This document shows, one piece after another, positions 15,194-27,235 of a stretch of DNA of 64,000 nt (its first letter is position 1; every line of letters starts with the position of its first letter). This DNA comes from Sinotaia quadrata (Eukaryota; Mollusca; Gastropoda; Architaenioglossa; Viviparidae), in NCBI GenBank assembly GCA_028829895.1, contig CM054181.1, positions 3,157,501-3,221,500 of the forward strand, given 5' to 3'. Under the pieces are notes generated by a model, which saw only the letters and a program-made list of their open reading frames with translations, did no database searches and was not told the DNA's origin. Position numbers and translations under genes: made by a program.

Positions 15194-16086
15194 TATAATG
15201 AGGGCCGTAAATAAATGATAGTATAATGAGGGTCGTAAATAAATGGTTAAAACTGTAATGAGGGCCGTAAATAAATGATAGTAACTGTAATGAGGGCCGT
15301 AAATAAATGATAGTTAAAAACTGTAATGAGGGCCGTAAATAAATGATAGTTAAAAACTGTAAGGAGGGCCGTAATAAATGATATTAAAACTGTAATGAGG
15401 GCCGTAAATAATTGATAGTTAAAAAATGTAATGAGGGCCGTAAATAAATGATAGTTAAAAGCTGTAAAGAGGGCCGTAAATAAATGATAGTTAAAAACTA
15501 TGAGGGCCGTAAATAAATGATAGTTAAACTGTAAGGAGGGTCGTAAATAAATGATAGTTAAAAACTATAATGATTGCCGTAAATAAATGATAGTTAAAAC
15601 TGTAATGAGGGCCGTAAATAAATTATAGTAAAACTGTAATGAGAGTCGTAAATAAATGATAGTTAAAAAATGTAATGATTGCCGTAAATAAATGATAGTT
15701 AAAAACTGTTATGAGGGACGTAAATAAATGATAGTTAAAAACTATGAGGGCCGTAAATAAATGATAGTTAAACTGTAATGAGGGTCGTAAATAAATGATA
15801 GTTAAAAACTATGAGGGCAGTAAATAAATGACAGTTAAAACTATAATGATTGCCGTAAATAAATGATAGTTAAAAACTATGAGGGCCGTAAATAAATGAT
15901 AGTTAAAAACTATAATGATTGCCGTAAATAAATGATAGTTAAAAACTATGAGGGCCGTAAATAAATGATAGTTAAAAACTATAATGATTGCCGTAAATAA
16001 ATGATAGTTAAAAACTATAATGATTGCCGTAAATAAATGATAGTTAAAAACTATGAGGGCCGTAAATAAATGATAGTTAAAAACTA
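15194..16086. repeat. ~36-bp minisatellite, about 25 copies, two unit types
   Basis: The core is CCGTAAATAAATGATAGTTA. Units carry either TGAGGGCCGT or TGATTGCCGT. In the right half the two types tend to alternate, indicating duplication of pairs. Confidence 0.95.
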
Positions 16087-16455
16087 TTCTGCGTTATTTA
16101 TGCAATCAGATGTCGTAATAAGAAACTTTTTGAAACTTATTACCACAATTAATACATATTTCATTTAAAGACTAATGTTTTTGCTTATACTATAGTTCAT
16201 CTCTTCATCATTTTCACTTTTTCCCTTCAACAACTTATTAGCCATAAAGCGATCCACAAAATGGCTTCAATGACAAACAGAAACCTTGCAAACGCGAAAC
16301 CCAGAAGTTGCAGTTTCTTCAAATTTGTTTTCTTTGACAATGAGGGGAGAGGACAATAGCTTACTTTTGCAGGTTTGATTTGATTTTACGAAAATGAAAT
16401 AACGGGTAGCCTGGAAAGGAGGTTGAGAAGGTTGAGGAATCTTCCCGTCTGCCTA

Positions 16456-16935
16456 CAGAATAGGGGAAAACAATTTCTGATAGGATATAGAATTGGGGAA
16501 AACAATTTCTGATAGGACATATAACAGAATTGGGGAAAACAATTTCTGATAGGACATATAACAGAATTGGGGAAAACAATTTCTGATAGGACATAGAATT
16601 GGGGAAAGCAATTTCTGATAGGACATATAACAGAATTGGGGAAAACAATTTCTGATAGGACATATAACAGAATTGGGGAAAACAATTTCTGATAGGACAT
16701 AGAATTGGGGAAAGCAATTTCTGATAGGACATATAACAGAATTGGGGAAAACAATTTCTGATAGGACATATAACAGAATTGGGGAAAACAATTTCTGATA
16801 GGACATAGAATTGGGGAAAGCAATTTCTGATAGGACATAGAATTGGGGAAAGCAATTTCTGAAGGGGAAAGCAATTTCTGATAGGACATATAATAGAATT
16901 GGGGGAAGCAATTTCTGATAGGACATATAATAGAA
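16456..16935. repeat. 29/37-bp composite minisatellite, about 14 copies
   Basis: Units contain AATTGGGGAAAACAATTTCT and TGATAGGACATA, with or without ATAACAG. All three minus-strand frames stay open because the unit lacks stops on that strand. Confidence 0.95.
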
Positions 16936-17399
16936 GTATTGATATGTGTAAAATCAAACGATCATTTAAACAAGAGAACTGGGACAGGCTCAATAAATCG
17001 TTGCTTACAGACAAGAGAACTGAGACAGATGCAATAATTCATTTCATTACTAACAGGAGATGCACAGGCAAGAGTGCTAAATAACTTAGACAACATGAAA
17101 CTAGTACTGACGTCACAAGTTGCACGTGGAACACATGCAAGATCGTTAACCGCATCTCTCCTGATGCCAGTAAAGCACTAAAGAAATGACGTCATTGTTC
17201 TATGAATGCGGTGAATGTCTTAATTGATTCCCCAGTTAAAAATACGCCCTAAAACCAATAAAAAATTATTACAAATAAAATATGAACAAAAGTAATGCGC
17301 TGTAATATTGTTATGACATCAAGACTTAAAGAAGATGTGACCTAATATGATGTGAGCTCTTTACTTGCAAGGGTTCCGTGTTTGAGCCGAGAATTCTCT

Positions 17400-17775
17400 G
17401 GAGTCTAAAGGACAACTTTAATTGCATCAACAGCTTTTAGAAATCAGGAGACAACCTTTAATGTCATGTCAATCATTAAGGAGTCTGAAGGACAGTTTTA
17501 ACGACATCACAATTAACAGGAATCTGAAGGATAACTTTAATGACATCACAATTATCAGGAGTCTGAAGGTCAATATTTCATAGCATCACTGACAGTATGA
17601 ATGTGAAGGACAATTTTATGACTTTACAATTATCAGGAGTCTGAAGGACAACATTTAAAAGCCTCACTGTCATCAGGAATCTGAAGGACATGTTAAATAC
17701 ATCAAAATTACAGGAATCTGAAGGACATGTTAAATAATCACAATTATCAGGAACCTGAAGGACAATCTAGAACGA
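17400..17775. repeat. Degenerate ~38-bp minisatellite
   Basis: Diverged units of the type AGGAGTCTGAAGGACAATTT followed by GACATCACAATTATC. It is an older array. Confidence 0.8.
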
Positions 17776-17965
17776 CACCATATTTGTTTCTTTGAAAAAT
17801 AAAAATAATAATATATTTGGATATCGATCTTTTATTTAATTTTAATTACTGTCAAAAAATTAAATATGTACAATGGTACAAATACTTTTGTCTGTATGTG
17901 TAAATTGATAAGAAATAATAAAGTGCAAAAGTAGAAAACGGCAGTCTAGTTGCGGAGCAGAGGCT

Positions 17966-18240
17966 AGTTTATAATATATTGTATGGCAATACAATAGTTT
18001 ATAATATATTGTACGGCAATACAATAGTTTATAATATATTGTACGGCAATACAATAGTTTATAATATATTGTACGGCAATACAATAGTTTATAATATATT
18101 GTACGGCAATACAATAGTTTATAATATATTGTACGGCAATACAATAGTTTATAATATATTGTATGGCAATACAATAGTTTATAATATATTGTACGGCAAT
18201 ACAATAGTTTATAATATATTGTATGGCAATACAACGAATA
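17966..18240. repeat. 30-bp minisatellite, 9 copies
   Basis: The unit begins AGTTTATAATATATTGTACG. It is nearly perfect, and the length is a multiple of three, so it reads open on both strands (GNTIVYNILY and RTIYYKLLYC). Confidence 0.96.
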
Positions 18241-18369
18241 AAAACTAATTTGTAAAAGAAAAAATGTAACAGAAATACTGTTAATGACAGTTAGTATATC
18301 AGATGACTGAGCAATGAAGGTCTTTAGTCATAAGAGAAAGGGAATTGGTTGGGCTTCCTCAGATAAGTG

Positions 18370-18480
18370 GCTGACTTGTTTGTTCTCTAAAGATTTATTC
18401 TCAAAGTAATTATTTTTTAAATGTTTCAACATATTCACTTCCTCAGATAAGTGGCTGACTTGTTTGTTCTCTAAGACTTA
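18370..18480. repeat. Short tandem duplication
   Basis: TCCTCAGATAAGTGGCTGAC and its following bases occur twice (about 18357 and 18441). Confidence 0.85.
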
Positions 18481-18779
18481 TTCTCAAACAAAACTTTTAC
18501 ATTACTACTGACTTCCTAAGCGAAGTGTTTTAACTGATCACGACAGATTTATCCTAATGCAAATAACTTTACTATTTTGTTGACTATGACATCGTTCGAT
18601 AAATAATTGTAATTGTACCCCATTTCTTCACTTAATCTCAGTGGGAATACACTTTGTTTGTATTCCCAAACAAGAAATTCACTAATTTGTTCACTATGAC
18701 ATCCTCGGAAAGTCATTTTGTTTCTCTGATTATTTTCGTGTCATTTTGGGAGGTTCGTTAATATGTTCTCCTGTTCTCA

Positions 18780-19275
18780 TCGCATTTAAATCTGTTGTTC
18801 GCATAATAATTCGCTAATATGTTTTGTCAGCGCGCCTAAAACTGTTCGCATAATAATTCGCTAATGTGTTCTATCAGCTTATCTAAAACGTTGTTCGTAT
18901 AATAATTCGTTAATGTGTTCGTTTTTAGCGTATCTAAAACTGTTGTTTGCATAATAATTCGTTAATGTGTTCTGTTTTCAGCGTATCTAAAACTGTTGTT
19001 CGCATAATAATTCGTTAATGTGTTCTGTTTTCAGCGTATCTAAAACTGTTGTTAGCATAATAATTCGTTAATGTGTTCTGTTTTCAGCGTATCTAAAACT
19101 GTTGTTCGCATAATAATTCGCTAATGTGTTCTATCAGCGTATCTAAAACAGTTGTTCGCATATTTCCCTATATATTTATCTAAAACTGTTGTTCGCATAT
19201 TTCCCTATATATTTATCTAAAACTGTTGTTCGCATAATAATTCGTTAATATGTTCTGTCCTCAACGTGTCTAAAA
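18780..19275. repeat. ~53-bp minisatellite, about 9 copies
   Basis: The unit contains TAAAACTGTTGTTCGCATAA. Some units lack the ATTCGTTAATG part. No gene is seen in 19276-19785. Confidence 0.92.
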
Positions 19276-19784
19276 CTTTTGTTTGCATACTAATTTCATA
19301 CACTGATTTCTAAATGTGCTTTAAAAAGAGTTTTATCTTATTTATTTTCTACTGGTTACCTGCCATAGGCTTCACCTTCTGACTGATCTGCTAGTTTACA
19401 TGCAATCAACAGTTTGCTTCTTTTCTTCTCTTGTGGTTAGCACCATAAACAAATTTTTTTTGTCGTCCTGTATTCATTCGAAACTGAATTGTACAAAAAT
19501 AGAAATGAGAGAAAGTTTGCGTGTGGCTAATTTAAGATTATTGTTTTTCTTTCAGTTACCTTCATAAACAAAATATTTTCTCGTATTCTGAATTTATTAT
19601 AAACAGTCTCGTTCAGAGTCTGTTTTTATCTTGTTTATTTTTCAGTCTTTAATTTATTTGGCTTCTTATCTTTTTCGTGCACAGAAATGACATGCCAGAT
19701 TTTGACACTCAAGAAAGGCTAACACACGGTGCTAGTTATTTCTGTCTGGTGTCAATGGAGTCAATTTACGACCATTCAGGTCAG

Positions 19785-20165
19785 AATCCAAAACCTGTTA
19801 TCGGATAGTAGTCGCTGATTGGAATCTTCATACACACGCTAAATAATACTATGTGAAACCATTCTAGTCAGAATCCTAAAACCTGTTATCGGATAGTAGT
19901 CGCTGATTGGAATCTTCATACACACGCTAAATAATACTATGTGAAACCATTCTAGTCAGAATCCTGAAACCTGTTATCGGATAGTAGTCGCTGATTGGAA
20001 ACACGATAAATAATACTATGTGAAACCATTCTAGTCAGAATCCTGAAACCTGTTACCGGATAGTAGTCACTGATTGGAAACACGCTAAATAATGCTATGT
20101 GAAACCATTCTAGTCAGAATCCTGAAACCTGTTACCGGATAGTAGTCACTGATTGGAGTCTTCAT
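19785..20165. repeat. ~75-87-bp tandem repeat, 5 copies
   Basis: The unit contains CCTGTTATCGGATAGTAGTC. The last copies share a deletion of the TCTTCATAC segment. Confidence 0.92.
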
Positions 20166-20465
20166 ATAAATGATAAAGAATACTATATTAGACCATTTTA
20201 GTAGAATCCTGTAACAGAAAAAGCACAACATAAGTGAGTTGAGTCCAGTATTTCTGGAGTCATCGGTGATAAGTAGAAACAACTAAACAAGGCCATTTTG
20301 GTCAGAAACATATTGCCAAATTGATAAAGACAGAAGTAAGTGGTTCATACTGACTGGAGTTGTCAGCCCTTAGATAAAAGACAACAGAAAGCGTTTCTTT
20401 TCAGAATCTGGAAGATTAATTTTCAGAAAACAGAAGTCCATTAAAACTGGAGTCTTCAAAGAAAC

Positions 20466-21040
20466 CTTTCAGAGATATTGTTAGCCAATCTAACTGGAGT
20501 ATCTTTTGGTGGAGTACTTTCAGAGATATTGTTAGCCACTCTAACTGGAGTATCTTTTGGTGGAGTACTTTCAGAGATATTGTTAGCCATTCTAACTGGA
20601 GTATCTTTTGGTGGAGTACTTTCAGAGATATTGTTAGCCAATCTAACTGGAGTATCTTTTGCTGGAGTACTTTCAGAGATATTGTTAGCCATTCTAACTG
20701 GAGTATCTTTTGCTGGAGTACTTTCAGAGATATTGTTAGCCATTCTAACTGGAGTATCTTTTGGTGGAGTACTTTCAGAGATATTGTTAGCCCTCTAACT
20801 GGAGTCTTTTGGTGGAGTACTTTCAGAGATATTGTTAGCCAATAATTGGAGTATATTTTGGTGGAGTACTTTCAGAGATATTGTTAGCCAATAATTGGAG
20901 TATATTTTGGTGGAGTACTTTCAGAGATTTTTTTAACCTCTCTAACTGGAGTATCTCTTGATGGAGTATCTTTTGGTGGAGTACTTTCAGAGATATTGTT
21001 AGCCAATAATTGGAGTATATTTTGGTGGAGTAAGCTGAAA
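20466..21040. repeat. 51-bp minisatellite, about 10 copies
   Basis: The unit begins TTAGCCAATCTAACTGGAGT. At 17 codons per unit it gives spurious open frames on both strands. Later units are shortened and diverged. Confidence 0.95.
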
Positions 21041-22100
21041 GATAGTATAATAAAGCATGAAGTTATGCATTAGTGGTTTCGTTATTTTGAGTTAGTGAGA
21101 CGAATTTCTAAAGCATTATGTTGTTACCGACTTAGATATTTACTTAAATTAACAGAATTTAAGAATCACAATGTAATTTGCTAGTGACGTAGATATTTGG
21201 ACCATTGAACAGTGAATTCAAAGTGTCACATCTTTAAAAAGTGATTTATGTGATTTATTAATTGTTTTATTATTTGCGTTTCTTAAGGCATTAAAAGTGT
21301 ACCATCATTAATAAAGTGATTTATTTTTGTTTTTCTTAAGGCATTAAAAGTGTAACATCATTAAGAAAGTGATTTATTTTTGTGTTTCTTAAGATAAAAT
21401 TCGATGAGGGGTTACATCATAAGTGATTTATTATTTGTGTTTATTAAGACAACATTACAGGTGTTACATCATAAGTGATTTATTTATTTGATTGGATGAG
21501 ACAAATTGACAAAGTCCGTTATTGTTAGTCAGTAATTTAAAAATCTGATTGAGTGGTAGATTGAGTTTAACCAAACTTGAAATGTTACGTCACTTTTTGT
21601 GATGTCATTATTTGAATATTGCTTCAATGACTCTTCGAATTTATCTGCATTTTGAAAGTAGTTGTTTTGTCTAGATTTTCCTTTGTGGTTTTGCTGTTGT
21701 TGTTTTTGTTGTTTTATTTGTGTTTAGGCCTGATTTACCTATTGAAAAGTCATCTGCCACTCTATGGATCTGTCTAGCGTGTGATTAGGGTATGATTGAA
21801 GCTGAGCCATCTGCCTGTCTATCGATCTGTCTAGCGTGTGATTTGGGTATGTTTGAAGATGAACCATCTACATGTCTTTCTAATCACACTCTTTGATCTT
21901 TCGTGCTACTTTGTGGCTTGGTTTGCACTTAAGTAGCAGGTTGTAAGAAGTAGGAGCAAACGTGTAACACAAAACCAACATGTTAATCGCATGTGTCCAT
22001 CCATAAGTCACACATCGTATGTGTTACTGATCTAATTCAGTGTTTTCTCTAGCCATGATCCTAAGGAATTGTGGTTTTCTGTGTTAAGTTGTGACGTCAC
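21041..22100. other. No gene seen; degenerate short repeats
   Basis: 21240-21490 has diverged GTGATTTATT and GTGTTACATCA units. 21770-21870 has a duplicated GTCTAGCGTGTGATT segment. Confidence 0.6.
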
Positions 22101-22103
22101 GGA

Positions 22104-22225
22104 GCAGTTCCTGGTCCGTGTGATGGAACCAAGCATTTAGTATGGCATGAAGTAAAGGAGCAAATCAGTTCCTGGTCCGTGTGATGGAACCAAGCATTTA
22201 GTCTGGCATGAAGTGAAGGAGCAAC
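22104..22225. repeat. ~58-bp tandem duplication
   Basis: CAGTTCCTGGTCCGTGTGAT and following bases occur twice. Confidence 0.9.
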
Positions 22226-22414
22226 GTCAGTTCCTACTTTTCCAATGCCTGAACAGAGATGTGAGAACAAGAGATCCAATTTCAACAATAACTCTGTCAA
22301 ACCGTTTCTTTAAATAACTCGTTTGGATCGTGACTAAGAGGTGGGGAGAGGGGGAAAAAGCCCGTATTTTTCCTTTCATGTATATGAATGAAGTTTGTTC
22401 AGTTTTGTTTCTTT

Positions 22415-23880
22415 ATGCATTTTAGTTGATCATTGTGTCCAGTGTTGCTTACCTAAGAATTTTAGTTGATCATTGTGTCCAGTGTTGCTAACCTAAGAAT
22501 TTTAGTTGATCATTGTGTCCAGTGTTGCTTACCTAAGAATTTTAGTTGATCATTGTGTCCAGTGTTGCTTACCTAAGAATTTTAGTTGATCATTGTGTCC
22601 AGTGTTGCTTACCTAAGAATTTTAGTTGATCATTGTGTCCAGTGTTGCTTACCTAAGAATTTTAGTTGATCATGTGTCCAGAGTTGCTTACCTAAGAATT
22701 TTAGTTGATCATTGTGTCCAGTGTTGCTTACCTAAGAATTTTAGTTGATCATTGTGTCCAGTGTTGCTTACCTAAGAATTTTAGTTGATCTTTGTGTCCA
22801 GTGTTGCTTACCTAAGAATTTTAGTTGATCTTTGTGTCCAGTGTTGCTTACCTAAGAATTTTAGTTGATCATTGTGTCCAGTGTTGCTTACCTAAGAATT
22901 TTAGTTGATCATTGTGTCCAGTGTTGCTTACCTAAGAATTTTAGTTGATCATTGTGTCCAGTGTTGCTTACTTAGAATTTTAGTTGATCATTGTGTCCAG
23001 TGTTGCTTACCTAAGAATTTTAGTTGATCATTGTGTCCAGTGTTGCTTACCTAAGAATTTTAGTTGATCATTGTGTCCAGTGTTGCTTACCTAAGAATTT
23101 TAGTTGATCATTGTGTCCAGTGTTGCTTACCTAAGAATTTTAGTTGATCATTGTGTCCAGTGTTGCTTACCTAAGAATTTTAGTTGATCATTGTGTCCAG
23201 TGTTGCTTACCTAAGAATTTTAGTTGATCATTGTGTCCAGTGTTGCTTACCTAAGAATTTTAGTTGATCATTGTGTCCAGTGTTGCTTACCTAAGAATTT
23301 TAGTTGATCATTGTGTCCAGTGTTGCTTACCTAAGAATTTTAGTTGATCATTGTGTCCAGTGTTGCTTACCTAAGAATTTTAGTTGATCATTGTGTCCAG
23401 TGTTGCTTACCTAAGAATTTTAGTTGATCATTGTGTCCAGAGTTGCTTACCTAAGAATTTTAGTTGATCATTGTGTCCAGTGTTGCTTACCTAAGAATTT
23501 TAGTTGATCATTGTGTCCAGTGTTGCTTACCTAGAATTTTAGTTGATCTTTGTGTCCAGTGTTGCTTACCTAAGAATTTTAGTTGATCTTTGTGTCCAGT
23601 GTTGCTTACCTAAGAATTTTAGTTGATCATTGTGTCCAGTGTTGCTTACCTAAGAATTTTAGTTGATCATTGTGTCCAGTGTTGCTTATCTAAGAATTTT
23701 AGTTGATCATTGTGTCCAGTGTTGCCTACTTAGAATTTTAGTTGATCATTGTGTCCAGTGTTGCTTACCTAAGAATTTTAGTTGATCATTGTGTCCAGTG
23801 TTGCTTACCTAAGAATTTTAGTTGATCATTGTGTCCAGTGTTGCTTACCTAAGAATTTTAGTTGATCATTGTGTCCAGTC
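22415..23880. repeat. 40-bp satellite array, about 36 copies
   Basis: The unit begins TTTAGTTGATCATTGTGTCC. It is highly homogeneous and contains an internal 19-unit duplication (see findings). Confidence 0.98.
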
Positions 23881-24140
23881 TTGTTTACCTAAGCACTTTA
23901 GTTATTCTTTGTGTCCTGTCTTGTTTACCTATACTGGTAGTCGTTCATTGTATCCTGTCTTGTTTACCTATACTGGTAGTCGTTCATTGTGTCCTGTCTT
24001 ATTTACCTATACTGGTAGTCGTTCATTGTGTCCTGTCTTATTTACATATACTGGTAGTCGTTCATTGTGTCCTGTCTTGTTTACCTATACTGGTAGTCGT
24101 TCATTGTGTCCTGTCTTGTTTACCTATACTGGTAGTCGTA
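23881..24140. repeat. 39-bp array, 6 copies, related to the 40-bp array
   Basis: The unit begins TGGTAGTCGTTCATTGTGTC and shares the ATTGTGTCC.GT.TTG.TTACCTA frame with the preceding array. Two intermediate units lie at the junction. Confidence 0.95.
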
Positions 24141-24467
24141 AAGGATGGTAGAAATGAGATGCATGTGCAGCCAGCTGATAAATATTAGCCATCATGAGTG
24201 ACTACTCTGATATTCCAGACATTGCACTGATTAATCCCTTCAAACAATGAAATCAGTGGCTTAACTACTACCTCTGCAGGCTTGGGGGTTTTCAACAGAA
24301 GGGACCTAATATATGTGCCTGCAAAAAAAAAATAAAAACAAAACAAAAGAACTGAATTCTAAATTTGATAAATATACACATGCTCAAGTTTTCACATACC
24401 TAACGGCAACACTGGACCACTGGCTTAGACAAGCTGATTCTCTATGCAGTAGACAGAATAATGTGTG

Positions 24468-24469
24468 AT

Positions 24470-24539
<70 letters not shown>

Positions 24540-25095
24540 TGTACATGTGCGTGCATATGTGTGTATGCGGTCGAAGGTATATGATTGCGTGTGTATGTGT
24601 CTTTGTGTGGGAGTTTGTGGTTGGATTTCTGCATGTGTGTGTGTATGTGTTTCTGGGGTGTACGGAGTGTTTGTGTGTGTATGTGTTTCTGAGGTGTACG
24701 GAGTGTTTGTGTGTGTATGTGTTTCTGGGGTGTACGGAGTGTTTGTGTGTGTAAAGTCTGTTAAATATTAAGTCAGAACAACCAAAAATAATTAGCGGCT
24801 AGTCGGTCCCAGTTTGCTGTCCCAAAACTGATAGTTTGTGTGTGTGGGAAACAATGTGTGTGTGTGTGGGGGGGGAACACTATGTGTGTGGGGGGAAACA
24901 GTATGTATTTGGGGGAAACAATATGTGTGTGTGGGGAAACAGTATGTGTTTGGGAGGAACAATGTGTGTGTGTGTGTGTGGGGGGGGAACACTATGTGTG
25001 TAGGGAAACAATGTGTAGGGGGAAAACAGTATATGTGTGGTGGTGACAATGTGTGTGGGAAAACAGTATGTGTGTGTGTGTGTGGGGGAAATAAG
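24468..25095. repeat. GT-rich microsatellite and minisatellite cluster
   Basis: It holds a (GT)n run at 24468-24540, a 36-bp unit x3 at 24640-24750 (TTTCTGGGGTGTACGGAGTG), and irregular GTGTGTGGGGGGAAACA units at 24838-25090. Frames across it are artefacts. 25096-25500 shows no gene. Confidence 0.92.
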
Positions 25096-25499
25096 TTCAA
25101 TATTTAGGTGTACCTTTCGTCTCTGTTCGTGGAAATAAAAATAGCAGTTCATCCATTCTTTCATATTGATTACTGTTGAAATTGCAAACTTTAATATATT
25201 GTTCCCGGTTTTAGCGCCTTTCGCACCAAAAGAGAGATAGTGATCCGTGATATTAATTCAAGCAATTAAATTGCTGCTTATCATATATTATTGATTTTTT
25301 TCTTTTATTTAATAGTTCCTGTTGTTGTCGTTATTAAAATAGTTCTATATACATTATCTGTATGGTACTAAACCGTCATTTATTTTATTTTGCTAATGTC
25401 TATTAATTGTAGTAGAAAAGTCGAGATTTTCAGTTGCACTTCACTGTGCGGGGAAGTTACTTTGTCTTGAATTAGATTTATTATAGTGATAGGATCCCA

Positions 25500-25825
25500 C
25501 GGCCGGGTCTTTACGTTGCTTGGCCAATGTCTTTCACTCCACGAACTAAAAACCTTATGATGACGTTAACCGATAGACCCTTAGACCTTATGATGACGTT
25601 AACCGATAGACCCTTAGACCTTATGATGACGTTAACCGATAGACCCTTAGACCTTATGATGACGTTAACCGATAGACCCTTAGACCTTATGATGACGTTA
25701 ACCAAAAGACCCTTAGACCACACATACGAAGGTCGCACGCCCGGATCTTCACATGGTGTGGCCATTGTCCTTAACTCCACGAACTAAAGCACTTAAGGTG
25801 ATGTTAACCGAAAGACTTTAGAACA
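25500..25825. repeat. 33-bp array (x5) inside an ~85-bp flanking duplication
   Basis: The array at 25552-25715 begins CCTTATGATGACGTTAACCG. Its left flank (TCCACGAACTAAA...) recurs, diverged, to the right at about 25740-25820. Confidence 0.92.
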
Positions 25826-26314
25826 CACACACACACACACTCACACACACACATACACTCGAAAAATGCTCACCTATACATCCTTTCACTTTGCCCTCCC
25901 TCCCTCCTCTGCCAAGGTCCGAAATATGCAGAGTATCAACAGAGATTTCAAATCCTACTGACTGTAGTGTGATACTGTATAATTAATCTGAACTTAATGT
26001 GAGCTGAGGTACAATAGATATATAGACACTATTCAGGTACAAACCATTTCTAAATCGTCTTTTTGCTTTACAAACTTTTAAAATATGCTGTGAATTGCTG
26101 TCAATTTTTATTCCTTTGAGTGGTTGTGTAGTAGGGGCCCCAGTGCACTGCTTTGCCTGTAGGCCTAAGCGTTAAGACGGCACTGCCATGTACTGTTTCT
26201 CCAGATCATTTATACAGACATGGAATTAATACCTCGACAAGGAATGCTCTTAACGATTACAAAGTGAAAGTTAGCGAAAATGAATTTAATTATGTCTATG
26301 AGAGAACTAAATTT

Positions 26315-26603
26315 TATCCTCAGCATTTTGACCTCTCAGAATTATGAAGTTCATGTCACCTTTCATAACAGCAGCCCTCTACTAAATAGGCATTTTGTGA
26401 GAAAAATATCTATCCTCAGCACTTTGACCTCTCAGAATTATGAAGTTCATGTCACCTTTGATAACAGCAGCCCTCTACTAAATAGGCATTTTGTGAGAAA
26501 AATATCTATCCTCAGCACTTTGACCTCTCAGAATTATGAAGTTCATGTCACCTTTGATAACAGCAGCCCTCCACTAAATAGGCATTTTGTGAGAAAAATA
26601 TCT
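26315..26603. repeat. 96-bp tandem repeat, 3 copies
   Basis: Copies start TATCCTCAGCACTTTGACCT at 26315, 26411 and 26507. The unit length is a multiple of three, which explains the 168-codon frame. 25826-26314 shows no gene. Confidence 0.95.
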
Positions 26604-26654
26604 AGCCGAGAGGCAACGTTCATTTTAATATTGTTCCTGTGTGCCCGGATTTTT

Positions 26655-26765
26655 CTACCAAAACTTGTGTGCGGAACTGGCGCTTGTTTTGAGCTTGTTT
26701 GCAAAACTTGTGCGTGGAATTTTGAAACTGGTGCTTGTTTTGAGCTTGTTACCAAAACTGGAGCG
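26655..26765. repeat. ~47-bp tandem duplication
   Basis: GGTGCTTGTTTTGAGCTTGT and flanks occur twice, diverged. 26780-27235 is GC-richer with no recognised gene. Confidence 0.8.
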
Positions 26766-27235
26766 TGGCATTTTCCAATGAGCTAAGCGGCCGCGCACCT
26801 CGTTTGTGTGTGTCTTTGTTTTCCTGGTGACGTATTGTCAACTGATTTTAAAAGGTTTGTTATCGAATATGGTTTAAGCCGGCCCGAAGGACTTTTTCGA
26901 AAAAGGTTCATCAACGATGGTGGTGGGTGTTGGTGGTTACGATTATAGTTAACGTCGCCACTGGAACTTTCCGTGGATCATTTCATCATCAGACGTTCTC
27001 TGATCTGTAGTGCTCCAGTGGGACTTGCTCCCTTCACGAGTATTCGGGGAGCGCTGGTGGTGGTGTTGCTGTTGTAGCTTGTCTTGGTGCTTGCTTCGCG
27101 TTGGCCTCGGTTAATTTGTTCCCCTATATTGGCGTGTCTGCTGAATTATGTAGATGTTGATTTGAATGTTGTGAAGTCTGTAGTTGGAGCACGTTTTGAA
27201 AATTGGTGAAAGGTTGTGGTTGTGTAGTATTCTCA

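Noticed and set aside
15194..16086. CRISPR-like 36-bp repeats
   Set aside because: Repeat length alone resembles a CRISPR period, but the units are contiguous with no spacer sequence.
16361..17014. 217-, 167- and 157-codon overlapping minus frames
   Set aside because: All three frames of the same array read the same rotated peptide. This is a property of the repeat unit, not a gene.
20456..20798. Open frames on both strands (NISESTPPKDTPVR and LTGVSFGGVLSE repeats)
   Set aside because: The 51-bp unit is a multiple of three and stop-free by chance. Two overlapping antisense repeat proteins are implausible.
22415..24140. CRISPR-like regular 40-bp repeats
   Set aside because: The repeats are head to tail with no unique spacers, no cas genes and a eukaryotic context. 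This is a satellite array.
26153..26200. A-box-like GGCCTAAGCGTTAAGACGGC as a tRNA or SINE head
   Set aside because: No B box or T-arm follows at a proper distance. Too weak to call.
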